64,000 nucleotides of DNA from JACVRM01 sp963755085 (lineage in GTDB: Bacteria; Actinomycetota; Thermoleophilia; Gaiellales; Gaiellaceae), in NCBI GenBank assembly GCA_963755085.1, contig CAVWIN010000007.1, forward strand, positions 124,001 to 188,000, written 5' to 3'. Below are positions 39,624-49,172 of this stretch, piece after piece. The position numbers and the translations under genes are program-made. The notes below the pieces were generated by a model. The model saw only the letters and a program-made list of their open reading frames with translations. It was not told the DNA's origin and ran no database searches. Each line of letters starts with the position of its first letter. Positions within the stretch are counted from its first letter, which is position 1.

Positions 39624-41992
39624 CCCGAAGGCCATCTCCAGTCCCGCACGTCCTCCATGTCGTCTCCGACCTCGCGCGTGTAGGCGCGGGCGCGCAGCCG
39701 GCGGTCGACCATCTCCTGGCGCAGGTGCGCCGCGCGCTCGCCGAGCGACGGGACGCGGTCGATGACGTCCATGACGAGGTGGAAGCGGTCCATGTCGTTC
39801 AGCATGACCATGTCGAACGGCGTCGTCGTCGTCCCTTCCTCCTTGTAGCCGCGCACGTGGATGTTCCGGTGGTTCGTCCGCCGGTAGGTCAGGCGGTGGA
39901 TGAGCCACGGGTAGCCGTGGTAGGCGAAGATCACCGGCCGTTCGGCGGTGAAGAGGGCGTCGAACGCGCTGTCGGAGAGCCCGTGCGGGTGCTCCGAGTC
40001 CGGCTGCAGCCGCATCAGGTCGACGACGTTGACCACGCGCACCTTGAGGTCGGGCAGGTGCTGCCGGAGCAGCGCGACCGCCGCGAGCGTCTCGAGCGTC
40101 GGGATGTCGCCGGCGCACGCCATGACGACGTCCGGGTCGCCACCCTCGTCGTTCGAGGCCCAGTCCCAGATGCCGATCCCGCGCGTGCAGTGGACGATCG
40201 CCTCGTCCATCGGGAGGTAGTCGAGCGACGGCTGCTTGCCCGCCACGATCACGTTCACGTAGTGGCGCGAGCGCAGGCAGTGGTCGGCCACCGAGAGCAG
40301 GCAGTTCGCGTCCGGCGGCAGGTACACGCGGATGATCTCCGCCTTCTTGTTGATCACGTGGTCGATGAACCCCGGGTCCTGGTGCGAGAACCCGTTGTGA
40401 TCCTGGCGCCACACGTGCGAGGTGAGCAGGTAGTTGAGCGACGCGATCGGCCGCCGCCACGGGATCCCTCTCGTCACCTTCAGCCACTTCGCGTGCTGGT
40501 TGAACATCGAGTCGACGAGGTGGATAAAGGCCTCGTAGCAGTTGAAGAGCCCGTGCCGGCCGGTCAGCAGGTAGCCCTCGAGCCAGCCCTGGCACGTGTG
40601 CTCGGAGAGGATCTCCATCACTCGCCCGTCCGGCGAAAGGTGCTCGTCGACCGGCAGGGTCTCCGCCTCCCAGGTCTTGTCCGTCGCCTCGAGCACGGCG
40701 TCGAGACGGTTCGACGCCGTCTCGTCGGGCCCGAAGACACGGAAGGTCTCCGCGTTGCGCGCCATCACGTCGCGGAGGAACGATCCGAGCACGCGCGTCG
40801 CTTCGCTCGTGCTCGAGCCCGGCGCGTCCACGTCGACCGCGTAGTGGCGGAAGTCGGGCAGGACGAGATCGCGCAGCACGGAGCCGCCGTTCGTGACCGG
40901 GTTCGCGCTCATGCGCCGCTCGCCGCGCGGCGGCAGCGCCCGCAGCTCCGGCACGAGACTGCCGTTCTCGTCGAACAGCTCCTCGGGCCGGTAGCTCCGC
41001 ATCCACTCCTCGAGTACCCGCAGGTGCTCGGCGTTGGTGCGCACGTCGGTCATCGGCACCTGGTGCGAGCGCCACGTGCCCTCGACCTGGACGCCGTCGA
41101 CCTCGTGCGGGCCAGTCCAGCCCTTCGGCGTGCGCAGCACGATCATCGGCCAGCGCGGCCGGGCCAGGTCGCCGTCCTCGCGCGCGCGCCGCTGGATCGC
41201 GGCGATCTCGTCGAGCGCCTCGTCGAGCGCCGCCGCGAACAGCTGGTGCACTACCTGCGGCTCGTCGCCCTCGACGACGAGCGGCCGCCAGCCGTAGCCC
41301 TCCATCAAGGAGAGCAGCTCCTCCTCGGGGATGCGCGCCAGCACGGTCGGGTTGGCGATCTTCCAGCCGTTCAGGTGCAGCACAGGCAGGACGGCGCCGT
41401 CGCGGCGCGGATTCAGGAACTTGTTCCCGTGCCAGCTCGTCGCGAGCGGGCCGGTCTCGGCCTCGCCGTCGCCGACGACGCAGCAGACCACGAGGTCGGG
41501 ATCGTCGAAGGCGGCCCCGAACGCGTGCGTCAGCGCGTAGCCGAGCTCGCCGCCCTCGTGGATCGACCCGGGCGTCTCAGGCGCGACGTGGCTCGGGATG
41601 CCGCCCGGGAACGAGAACTGCCGGAAGAGCTCGCGCATGCCCGCCCCGTCCTCGGTCACGTGCGGGTAGACCTCGCTGTAGGTGCCCTCGAGGTACGCGT
41701 TCGCGACCAGTCCGGGCCCGCCGTGGCCGGGGCCCGTGACGTAGATCGCGTTCAGGTCGCGCTGCACGATCGCGCGGTTCATGTGCGCGTAGACCAGGTT
41801 GAGGCCTGGCGTCGTGCCGAAGTGGCCGAGCAGCCGCGGCTTCACCTGCTCCGGCACGATCGGCTCCTCGAGCAGCGGGTTCGTGAGCAGGTAGATCTGG
41901 CCGACGGAGAGGTAGTTCGCAGCCCGCCAGTAGCCGTCGATCAGGCGGAGCTCCTCAGCGGTGAGCGGTGCGGTCTCGGCAAGCGTGGTCAT
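39620..41992 (-). CDS. xfp: Xylulose-5-phosphate/fructose-6-phosphate phosphoketolase
   Basis: A 790-residue, full-length thiamine-diphosphate enzyme that makes acetyl phosphate from xylulose 5-phosphate or fructose 6-phosphate. Signature stretches: GHFGTTPGLNLVYAHMNR, the first signature region GGELGYALTHAFGAAFD, the ThDP motif VVGDGEAETGPLATSWHGNKFLNPRRDG, and SHVWRQDHNGFSHQDPGF. ATG at 41992 after GGGAGGA. The acetate kinase encoded divergently nearby can turn the product into acetate and ATP, so together they form a phosphoketolase bypass. Confidence 0.96.
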   Translation of the reverse strand: MTTLAETAPLTAEELRLIDGYWRAANYLSVGQIYLLTNPLLEEPIVPEQVKPRLLGHFGTTPGLNLVYAHMNRAIVQRDLNAIYVTGPGHGGPGLVANAYLEGTYSEVYPHVTEDGAGMRELFRQFSFPGGIPSHVAPETPGSIHEGGELGYALTHAFGAAFDDPDLVVCCVVGDGEAETGPLATSWHGNKFLNPRRDGAVLPVLHLNGWKIANPTVLARIPEEELLSLMEGYGWRPLVVEGDEPQVVHQLFAAALDEALDEIAAIQRRAREDGDLARPRWPMIVLRTPKGWTGPHEVDGVQVEGTWRSHQVPMTDVRTNAEHLRVLEEWMRSYRPEELFDENGSLVPELRALPPRGERRMSANPVTNGGSVLRDLVLPDFRHYAVDVDAPGSSTSEATRVLGSFLRDVMARNAETFRVFGPDETASNRLDAVLEATDKTWEAETLPVDEHLSPDGRVMEILSEHTCQGWLEGYLLTGRHGLFNCYEAFIHLVDSMFNQHAKWLKVTRGIPWRRPIASLNYLLTSHVWRQDHNGFSHQDPGFIDHVINKKAEIIRVYLPPDANCLLSVADHCLRSRHYVNVIVAGKQPSLDYLPMDEAIVHCTRGIGIWDWASNDEGGDPDVVMACAGDIPTLETLAAVALLRQHLPDLKVRVVNVVDLMRLQPDSEHPHGLSDSAFDALFTAERPVIFAYHGYPWLIHRLTYRRTNHRNIHVRGYKEEGTTTTPFDMVMLNDMDRFHLVMDVIDRVPSLGERAAHLRQEMVDRRLRARAYTREVGDDMEDVRDWRWPSG

Positions 41993-42037
41993 GGGTCCTC
42001 CCTCTCGGGCCGACGGCGTGCTGAGACGATAGGCGAC

Positions 42038-42304
42038 ATGGACGAACCGAGGTGGTGGACGTTCCGGCCGGTTCGCAGTCTGAAGCCGGCCACCTACCGG
42101 TGCCCGTTCTGCGACCGGCAGCTGCACGCGACGAGCGACCACGTGCTCATCGCGCCCGAGGGCGATACCGGCCGGCGGCGGCACGCTCACGCGGAGTGCG
42201 TCAAGGCCGCGCATGAGGCCGGCCGCTTCCCGCTGTACGACGACTGGCGCGCCACGCAGCCCCGCACCGGGCTGCTCGCCCGCCTGCTGCCGTGGCGATC
42301 CTGA
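42038..42304 (+). CDS. Small zinc-finger-like protein
   Basis: An 88-residue protein. A Cys-x2-Cys (YRCPFCDRQLH) and a later His-x-Glu-Cys region (RRRHAHAECVKAAHEAG) look like one zinc-binding site; the C-terminal end is basic and hydrophobic (GLLARLLPWRS). Not recognised beyond that. ATG at 42038; GACGAT lies 7 nt upstream. Overlaps the acetate kinase start by 13 bp, so the two are probably co-translated. Confidence 0.6.
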   Translation: MDEPRWWTFRPVRSLKPATYRCPFCDRQLHATSDHVLIAPEGDTGRRRHAHAECVKAAHEAGRFPLYDDWRATQPRTGLLARLLPWRS

Positions 42305-43201
42305 CCGTCAACGCAGGCTCGACGAGCCTGAAGCTGCACGTCGTCTCCGGCGGCGAGAGCCGCCGCATCGACACGCTTGCCGCCGCGGGCGACGTCGCCG
42401 CCGTCGGCCACCGCGTCGTCCACGGCGGCTCCCGGTTTGTCGAGCCGGTGCTCGTGGACGACGAGGTTCAGGCGGCGATCGAGGAGCTGCGCGCGATTGC
42501 GCCGCTCCACAACGAGCCGGCGCTGCGCGGGCTGCGCGAAGCGCGCGCCGCCTTCCCGGGGCTGCCGCAGGTCGCCGCCTTCGACACCGCGTTCCACGCC
42601 ACCATCCCCGAGCGCGCGACCACATACGCGATCCCCCGCGCGTGGCGCGAGCAGGGGATCCGGCGCTTCGGCTTCCACGGCCTCAACGTCGCCTGGGTCG
42701 CGAGCCAGGTGCCGGTCTCCCGCCTCGTCGTGTGCCACCTGGGCGGGGGCTGCTCCGTAACCGCCGTGCTCGACGGACGCTCCGTCGACACGACGATGGG
42801 CTTCACGCCGCTGGAGGGGCCCCCGATGGTGACACGCTCCGGCACCGTCGACCCCGGAGCGCTCATCCACGTGCTGCGCGTCGGGCATGAGCCCTGACGA
42901 GCTCGACCACGCGCTCGAGCACGAGTCCGGGATCACGGCCCTCGGCGGGCTCGACGACCCGCTCGCGTTCGACGTCTTCACCTACCGCGTCGCCGCCGCG
43001 GCCGCAGCCATGCTGCCCGCGCTCGGCGGGCTCGACGCGCTCGCCTTCACCGCGGGAATCGGGGAGAACCGCGCGGACGTGCGCGACGCCGTCTCCGGCG
43101 CGCTCGCCTTCGCGGAGCCGTTCCGCGTCGAGGTCGTGCCGGCGCACGAAGAGCTCACGATCGCGCGGGCCGTGCGGTCGCTCGGCTACGACGTGAGCTG
43201 A
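42292..43201 (+). CDS. ackA: Compact acetate kinase, with an apparent 1-base insertion
   Basis: Reads across two frames as a 302-residue acetate kinase, about 90 residues shorter than usual (near 395). Core motifs: TVNAGSTSLKL, GHRVVHGGSRF, AFDTAFHATIP, FGFHGLNVAWVA, VCHLGGGCSVTAV and TAGIGENRADVR. The nucleotide-binding middle, normally long, is cut to HESGITALGG. An extra base near 42883-42886 shifts the frame just after HVLRVG; the second part continues MSPDELDHALEHESG. Length loss is spread over loops and so is probably real; the shift is probably an error. Converts acetyl phosphate plus ADP to acetate plus ATP. GTG start. Confidence 0.85.
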
Positions 43202-43479
43202 CGCGTCAGCTGCTCGACGAGCTCCGCGAGGGCGCCCGGCTCGCCGATGCACGCGACGCGCACCGTCCGCCCGCCGTGCTCCCGCAGCACCAGGGTGGGG
43301 CGGCCCGAAAGCCGCTCCGCCGGCTCCCGCGTGATGCGGACATCCACGAGGTCGGTGTACCGCAGGTCGTCGACGGCGCTTCCGCCCTCGAGCCGGACCG
43401 CGGTCGGCCCGAGGTCGAGCCGGCCGGCGTGCTGCCGCCCGTCGCCGTTCTGCCAGGACACTGCGTACGACCGTTCCAT
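43186..43479 (-). CDS. Hypothetical beta-rich protein
   Basis: A 97-residue protein with alternating strands (SYAVSWQNGDGRQHAGRLDLGPTAVRLEGG, RPTLVLREHGGRTVRVACIG) and a closing helix, similar in shape to small PH-like domains. Not recognised. ATG at 43479. Overlaps the end of acetate kinase by 16 bp on the other strand. Confidence 0.5.
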   Translation of the reverse strand: MERSYAVSWQNGDGRQHAGRLDLGPTAVRLEGGSAVDDLRYTDLVDVRITREPAERLSGRPTLVLREHGGRTVRVACIGEPGALAELVEQLTRQLTS

Positions 43480-43556
43480 GTGCGGAGGTTGAAGGCAACG
43501 GTGCGAAGCGGCATCCGTGCGCCGCGCGGGCGGGTCTGCGGGTTAACCACAGTGCG

Positions 43557-44294
43557 TCACGGCGTGCGGCGGCGCAGCGTGAGCGCGCCGAGCACGAGCG
43601 CCAGCAGGGTCGCGCCGACGACCACGGCCACGTCACGCGCCAGCGGCGCGCCGCCCGTGCCCTGATGTGTCACCCGGTCGAGCGCGTCGTAGGCGTACGT
43701 GAGCGGGAGCGCCCACGAGACGACCTCGAGCGCCCGCGCCATGTCGGCCCGGGCGACGAACAGCCCGCAGAGCAGCATCTGGGGAAACACGATTGCCGGC
43801 ATGAACTGGACGGCCTGGAACTCCGTCGTCGCGAAGGCGCTGACGAAGAGGCCGAGCGCCATTCCCAGCAGCGCGTTGCCGACCGCCAGCGCGATCACGG
43901 CCCACTCGGCGCCCGCGACGTGCAGGTCGAGCGCGCCGAGGGCGACGGCCGAGACCAGCGTCGACTGCACGAGCGCCACCAGGCCGAACGCGAGCGCGTA
44001 CCCGACGAGCAGGTCGAGCTTGGCCAGCGGCATCGTCATCAGCCGCTCGAGCGTCCCGGTCGTCCGCTCGCGCAGCATGGTCACCGAGGTGACGATGAAC
44101 ATGGTGATGAAGGGGAAGATCCCGAGCAGCGGGCCGCCGACGCGCTGGAACGCCAGCGGCTGACCGTCGAGGACGTAGCGCAGCAGGACGACCAGCGCGA
44201 CCGGCACGACCAGCAGCAGCGCGACCGTCCGCGGGTCGCGGCGGAGCTGCGTCAGCACGCGCAGCGCGGTCGCGAGGGTGACGCGCGCGCTCAC
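43557..44294 (-). CDS. ABC-2 type transporter permease
   Basis: A 245-residue membrane protein with six hydrophobic segments and the ABC-2 signature region FITMFIVTSVTMLRERTTGTLERLMTMPL. Partner of the ATPase gene with which it shares a GTGA overlap. Together they form a drug- or lipid-export type system of the DrrAB/NodIJ class; cargo unknown. Confidence 0.9.
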   Translation of the reverse strand: MSARVTLATALRVLTQLRRDPRTVALLLVVPVALVVLLRYVLDGQPLAFQRVGGPLLGIFPFITMFIVTSVTMLRERTTGTLERLMTMPLAKLDLLVGYALAFGLVALVQSTLVSAVALGALDLHVAGAEWAVIALAVGNALLGMALGLFVSAFATTEFQAVQFMPAIVFPQMLLCGLFVARADMARALEVVSWALPLTYAYDALDRVTHQGTGGAPLARDVAVVVGATLLALVLGALTLRRRTP

Positions 44295-45020
44295 GCGGCC
44301 TCGACCAGGCGGAGGAAGGCGTCGTCGAGGCTCTCCGCCCCGGTCCGCGCGCGCACGTCGGCGGGCGAGCCGGTGGCGATCACCCGGCCCTCCGAGAGGA
44401 GGAGCAGGTCGTCGCAGCGGTCGGCCTCGTCCATGACGTGGCTCGAGACGAGCAGCGTTGCGCCGTCCTCGGCGAGCCGGTGGAACGTCGTTCCAGAGAT
44501 CGCGGCGCAGGACCGGGTCGAGCCCGACGGTCGGCTCGTCCAGGACGAGCAGCTCCGGCGAGCCGAGCAGCGCGGTCGCCAGCGACACCCGGGCCCGCTG
44601 GCCGCCCGAGAGGCGGTTGACGACGTGGTCGGCGAACGCCTCCAGCCCGACGGTGGCGAGCGCGGCGCCGGCCTCGTCGCGCCCCGCTCCGAGCACGCGC
44701 GCGAAGTAGCGCAGGTTCTCGCCGACGGTCAGGTCGCCGTACACGGACGGCGCCTGCGTGACGTAGCCGACCCGCCGCCGTAGCGGCGGCGAGCCGGCCT
44801 CCAGGCCGAGGACGCGGACCGAGCCCGACACGATCTGCTGCACGCCGACGATCGCGCGCAGGAGCGTCGACTTGCCGGAGCCGCTCGGGCCGAGCAGGCC
44901 CGTGACCACGCCGCGGCGCACGTCGAGCGACAGTCCGGGCAGCACCTCCGCCCCGCCCCGGACAACACGGAGGCGGTCGACCCGGATCGCCGGCTGCGCG
45001 GCCACTACGGGATTGTCCAC
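44291..45020 (-). CDS. ABC transporter ATPase, with an apparent 1-base insertion
   Basis: About 242 residues across two frames: Walker A GPSGSGKST, Q-loop YVTQAPS, signature RLSGGQRARVSLA, Walker B LLVLDEPTVGLDP, then after the shift FHRLAEDGATLLVSSHVMDEADRCDDLLLL with the switch His. One extra base within 44486-44491 separates the halves. The frame upstream and downstream is fully conserved, so a sequence error is likely. Start GTG at 45020 or 45005; no ribosome binding site. Divergent from the MacB-like ATPase at 45102. Confidence 0.85.
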
Positions 45021-45101
45021 TTCGCACGTACGTCCATAGGCGGATGGCGCACCGGTGCGGCCGGGAGACCCTTCGGGGTGACCCACCACCGAGGAGGGAC
45101 G

Positions 45102-45857
45102 ATGTCTGCACCTGTGCTGGAGCGGCCAGTCCCCATGGCCCCAGTCTCCGAGATGCCGCAACCCGAGGCCATCGTCGAGGCGCAGGCGGTGCACAAGACG
45201 TACGACACCGGCAAGGTCCAGGTCCGCGCGCTGCGCGGCGTCGACCTCGCCGTGGCGCGCGGCGAGATGCTCGCCATCATGGGCCCGTCGGGCTGCGGCA
45301 AGACCACGCTGCTCAACTGCCTGTCCGGGCTCGACGCCATCGACGAGGGCGAGGTCGTCATCGACGGCGCCCGCCTGTCCGAGCTCTCCGACCGCCAGCG
45401 CACCGACTACCGCGCGCGGCGCATGGGCTTCGTCTTCCAGTTCTACAACCTGATGCCGGTGCTGAGCGCCGTCGAGAACGTCGAGCTGCCGTTGCTCGTC
45501 GCCCGGCACTCGCAGAAGGAGGCCCGCCGGCGCGCGATCGAAGCGCTCGACATGGTCGGCCTCGCCGACTGGGCCGAGCACGTGCCGGACGAGCTGTCCG
45601 GCGGCCAGCGCCAGCGCGTGACGATCGCGCGGGCGCTCGTCAACGACCCGGCGATCGTGTGGGCCGACGAGCCCACCGGCGACCTCGACTCCGAGAACGC
45701 CGAGGAGATCACCGCGCTGATGCGGATGCTGAACCGCGACCGCGGCCTGACCTTCCTGATCGTCACCCACGACATCAACGTCGGCCGTGCCACCGACCGG
45801 ATCATCCGGATGCTCGACGGTGCGGTCGCCGAGGAGCACATCCTGGAGGTGAGGTGA
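45102..45857 (+). CDS. MacB/LolD-type ABC transporter ATPase
   Basis: A 251-residue ATPase: Walker A GPSGCGKTT, Q-loop FVFQFYNLMP, signature DELSGGQRQRVTIARA, Walker B AIVWADEPTGDLDS, switch His in IVTHD. The N-terminal 25 residues are a proline-rich extension. ATG after GAGGAGGG. First gene of an operon with a monooxygenase-fold protein and an FtsX-type permease. Mechanotransmission or lipoprotein export is typical of the class; cargo unknown. Confidence 0.93.
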   Translation: MSAPVLERPVPMAPVSEMPQPEAIVEAQAVHKTYDTGKVQVRALRGVDLAVARGEMLAIMGPSGCGKTTLLNCLSGLDAIDEGEVVIDGARLSELSDRQRTDYRARRMGFVFQFYNLMPVLSAVENVELPLLVARHSQKEARRRAIEALDMVGLADWAEHVPDELSGGQRQRVTIARALVNDPAIVWADEPTGDLDSENAEEITALMRMLNRDRGLTFLIVTHDINVGRATDRIIRMLDGAVAEEHILEVR

Positions 45858-46177
45858 CCGTGTACGCACGTGTCACGACAGTCGAGATCGATCCCGTCCG
45901 CGTCGATATCGCCGAGGCGGTCGAGATGTACGAGCGCGACGTGGTGCCGGCCCTGCGCGAGCTGGACGGCTACTGCGGCGCGTACGTCTTCACCAACCCG
46001 GATGGCAAGGCGCTTCTCGTCGCCTTCTGGGAGACCGAGGAGCAGGCGGAGACAAACGCCGGCGCGGGCTTCTACCCGGAGACCCTCGCCCGCTACGCGA
46101 CCATCTTCCGCGCGCCGCCCGGCCGCGACCGCTACCGCGTCGCCTTCGCCGACACGCCCGTCGGCGTGCTGACGTAG
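45854..46177 (+). CDS. ABM-fold (antibiotic biosynthesis monooxygenase-like) small protein
   Basis: A 107-residue dimeric alpha/beta-barrel type protein (VYARVTTVEIDPVRVD, LDGYCGAYVFTNPDGKALLVAFWETEEQAETNAG). These domains often degrade heme or oxidise quinones, or only bind ligands. GTG at 45854 forms a GTGA overlap with the ATPase stop; a second GTG at 45860 is possible. Its place between ATPase and permease of one ABC system is unusual. Confidence 0.75.
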   Translation: MTVYARVTTVEIDPVRVDIAEAVEMYERDVVPALRELDGYCGAYVFTNPDGKALLVAFWETEEQAETNAGAGFYPETLARYATIFRAPPGRDRYRVAFADTPVGVLT

Positions 46178-46187
46178 GAGGCGGGCC

Positions 46188-49172
46188 GTGAACAAGCTCT
46201 TCGGCATCCCAACGGGGCCGTTCGCCGTCGGCGCGGCGGCGTTGCTCGCCCTCACGCTCCTGATCGTCGGACTGCTCGCAGTCCGCAACCCGATCTTCCT
46301 CAAGCTCGGGCTCCGCAACATCCCGCGCCGCCGCGGACGCACCATGCTGATCGTCGCCGGGCTGATGCTCGGTACGACGATCATCGCGTCGGCGCTCGCC
46401 ACAGGCGACACGATGAGCACGACGATCCGCTCGTCGATCCTGCAGGCATACGGCCAGACGGACGAGATCATCTCGTCGCAGAGCGTCTCCACGGACGCGC
46501 CGCCGGGGCTGGGCACACGGCCGACGATGCTCAGCGAGACCGTCGTCCCCTGGGTGGTGATGGCGGCCAAGGCCGACCGGGACATCGACGGCGTGACGCC
46601 CGCGATCGTCGAGCCGATCGCGATGCAGGCGGCGCGCAGCCGGCAGACCGAGCCGCGCGTCAACCTCTTCACGGCCGACCCGACAATGATGAACGGGTTC
46701 GGCACGATCCACGGCCGCGACGGGCCCGTCACGCTCGCGGCGCTCGGGCCGCACCAGCTCTACCTGAACCAGGAATCGGCGGACAAGCTCGACGTGAAGC
46801 CGGGCGACACCGTCGCGGTGCTCGCCGGCGACCTGCGGGAGCCGTTCACGGTCAAGGACATCGTGAACTGGAACGGCGCGCTCGACTCGGACGCCTCTGC
46901 GCTCGCGCCGCTCGCGACCGGCCAGCGGCTGTTCGCCCAGGTCGGCCGTGTCGAGCACATCCTGATCTCGAACCGCGGCGGCGAGACCGCGGGCGCGGGG
47001 CTCAGCGACCAGGTCGTGAAGTTCCTGACTCCGACCGTGAACCGCTTCGGCCTTGAGATCGACAAGCAGAAGCAGGACGGGCTCGAGATGGCCGACGCGC
47101 AGGGCAACAGCTTCATGTCGCTCTTCACGACGTTCGGGACGTTCTCGATCGTCGCCGGCATTCTGCTGATCTTCCTGCTCTTCGTGATGCTCGCCGCCGA
47201 GCGGCGCGGGGAGCTCGGCATTGCCCGGGCGGTCGGCACGAGGCGCGGCCACCTCGTCGAGATGTACCTGTTCGAGGGGCTCGCCTACGACCTGATCGCG
47301 GCGGTCGTCGGCGTCGTGCTCGGCGTCGCGCTGGCGGTGGGGATGGTGTTCGTCATCGCCCGGGCGTTCGCGTCGTTCGGCTTCGACATCACGTTCCACG
47401 TCACCGCGCAAAGCCTCGTGCTCGGGTACTCGATCGGCGTGCTGCTGACGCTGATCGTCGTGACCCTGTCGGCGTGGCGGGTGAGCCGGCTGAACATCAG
47501 CAGCGCGGTCCGCAACCTGCCCGACCCCGAGATGCGGACGGGCCGGCGCCGCCGCTGGATCCTGTCCGCCGTCGGCCTCGCGTTCGGCGTGCTGACGCTC
47601 GTCTCGGCCGTGAGCGCGGCGAACGCGACGTCGTTCCTGCTCGGGTTCTCGCTCACCGTGACCTGTGCGGCGTTGCTGGCCCGGAAGCTGGGCGTGCCGC
47701 CGCGCATCGCCTACACGACGGCGGGAATGGCGATCATCGTCTTCTCGCTGCTGCCGATGGACACGTGGAACTTCATCACGGAGTTCTCGTTCGACTTCAC
47801 GTACTTCCTGGTCGGCGGGCTGGTGATCGTGCTGGGCGCAACCTGGGTGCTGATCTACAACGCCGGGCCGCTCGTGGCCGCGCTGACGTGGGCGTTCAGC
47901 CGCGTTCGCGCCGCCGCGCCGGTGCTGAAGCTGTCGACGGCGTACCCGATGCGGAACCTGTTCCGCACGGGCGTGACGCTGGCGATGTTCATGCTCGTCG
48001 TCTTCACGCTGGTGAGCGGGACGACCATCTCCGGCTCGTTCGTGCACGCGTGGGACCGCGTCGACCTCTTCGGCGGCGGCTTCGACGTGCGCGGCCAGGC
48101 AGCGCCGTCGACGCCGGTGCGCGACCTGAGCGTCGCACTCCGGAACGCGCCCGGGATCCGCCCCGGCGACATCCGCGTTGCGGCGACGCAGGCGTCCGTG
48201 CCGCTGAAGCTGACCCAGCTCGGCACGGGTCGCAAGCTCGAGACGTACCCGGTGCTCGGCTTCGACGACCGCTTCCTGTCCCGCACGACATACGGGTTCT
48301 CCGCGATCGCGAAGGGTTACGGCTCCGCCGCCGACGTGTGGCGCGCGGTGCGGACACGCCCGAACCTCGCCGTCGTCGACGGCATCGTCGCGCCGCGCCG
48401 CGACAACTGGAACTTCGGCCCGCTGCCGAAGTTCCACTTGAGCGGCTTCTACGTCGAGGACGGCAGCTTCGACCCGGTTCCCGTGACCGTCCACGACGAC
48501 CTGACGAACCGGAACATCCGCCTGACGGTTATCGGGGTGCTGAAGGACGCGTCACAGGCCGCGCTGGCGGGCGTCGCGACGTCCGAACGCACGCTCTACC
48601 GGCTCGTCGGCCAGCGCGCCGACCCGACGACCTACTGGTTCAAGCTCCGCCCCGGCGTCGACCCGAACGCGACGGCGAAGACGCTCGAGTCCGCGTTCCT
48701 CGCCAACGGCATGGACGCCGAGTCGCTGCAGGCGACGCTCGACGACCAGGTGAGCGCCTCGAAGACGTTCAACCTGATCATCGAGGCGTTCATGGGCCTC
48801 GGGCTCGTGGTCGGCGTCGCCGCGCTCGGCGTGATCACTGCCCGTGCGGTCGTGGAGCGGCGCCAGCAGATCGGGGTGCTGCGGGCGATCGGCTTCCAGC
48901 GCAAGATGATCCAGGCGGCATTCATGCTCGAGTCGTCGTTCATCGCGCTGACGGCGATCCTCGTCGGGACGGCGCTGGGCCTGGTGATCTCCTACAACGT
49001 CGTCGCCGACTCGGCCTCACAGCCCGGGTGGGAGTCGCTGACGTTCACCGTCCCGTGGCTGAGCCTGGGAATCATCTTCCTGCTCGTCTACGCGACGGCG
49101 CTCGGGACGACGCTGTGGCCGGCCGTGCGCGCCTCGCGGGTCTACCCGGCCGAGGCCCTGCGCTACCAGTAG
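46188..49172 (+). CDS. Large FtsX/MacB-type ABC transporter permease
   Basis: A 994-residue membrane protein with two FtsX-type repeats. Helix near residue 50, periplasmic domain about 75-310, three helices about 320-430 (IARAVGTRRGHLVEMYLFEGL), a middle helix bundle about 460-600, second extracellular domain about 610-865, three last helices (GVLRAIGFQRKMIQAAFMLE). GTG start 2-8 nt after GGAGGCGGG. Partner of the ATPase encoded two genes upstream. Its end overlaps tryptophanase by 10 bp. Confidence 0.9.
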   Translation: MNKLFGIPTGPFAVGAAALLALTLLIVGLLAVRNPIFLKLGLRNIPRRRGRTMLIVAGLMLGTTIIASALATGDTMSTTIRSSILQAYGQTDEIISSQSVSTDAPPGLGTRPTMLSETVVPWVVMAAKADRDIDGVTPAIVEPIAMQAARSRQTEPRVNLFTADPTMMNGFGTIHGRDGPVTLAALGPHQLYLNQESADKLDVKPGDTVAVLAGDLREPFTVKDIVNWNGALDSDASALAPLATGQRLFAQVGRVEHILISNRGGETAGAGLSDQVVKFLTPTVNRFGLEIDKQKQDGLEMADAQGNSFMSLFTTFGTFSIVAGILLIFLLFVMLAAERRGELGIARAVGTRRGHLVEMYLFEGLAYDLIAAVVGVVLGVALAVGMVFVIARAFASFGFDITFHVTAQSLVLGYSIGVLLTLIVVTLSAWRVSRLNISSAVRNLPDPEMRTGRRRRWILSAVGLAFGVLTLVSAVSAANATSFLLGFSLTVTCAALLARKLGVPPRIAYTTAGMAIIVFSLLPMDTWNFITEFSFDFTYFLVGGLVIVLGATWVLIYNAGPLVAALTWAFSRVRAAAPVLKLSTAYPMRNLFRTGVTLAMFMLVVFTLVSGTTISGSFVHAWDRVDLFGGGFDVRGQAAPSTPVRDLSVALRNAPGIRPGDIRVAATQASVPLKLTQLGTGRKLETYPVLGFDDRFLSRTTYGFSAIAKGYGSAADVWRAVRTRPNLAVVDGIVAPRRDNWNFGPLPKFHLSGFYVEDGSFDPVPVTVHDDLTNRNIRLTVIGVLKDASQAALAGVATSERTLYRLVGQRADPTTYWFKLRPGVDPNATAKTLESAFLANGMDAESLQATLDDQVSASKTFNLIIEAFMGLGLVVGVAALGVITARAVVERRQQIGVLRAIGFQRKMIQAAFMLESSFIALTAILVGTALGLVISYNVVADSASQPGWESLTFTVPWLSLGIIFLLVYATALGTTLWPAVRASRVYPAEALRYQ

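Noticed and set aside
39545..42037. Long plus-strand frame opposite phosphoketolase
   Set aside because: Shadow of xfp; only its last part from the ATG at 42038 is a credible separate gene.
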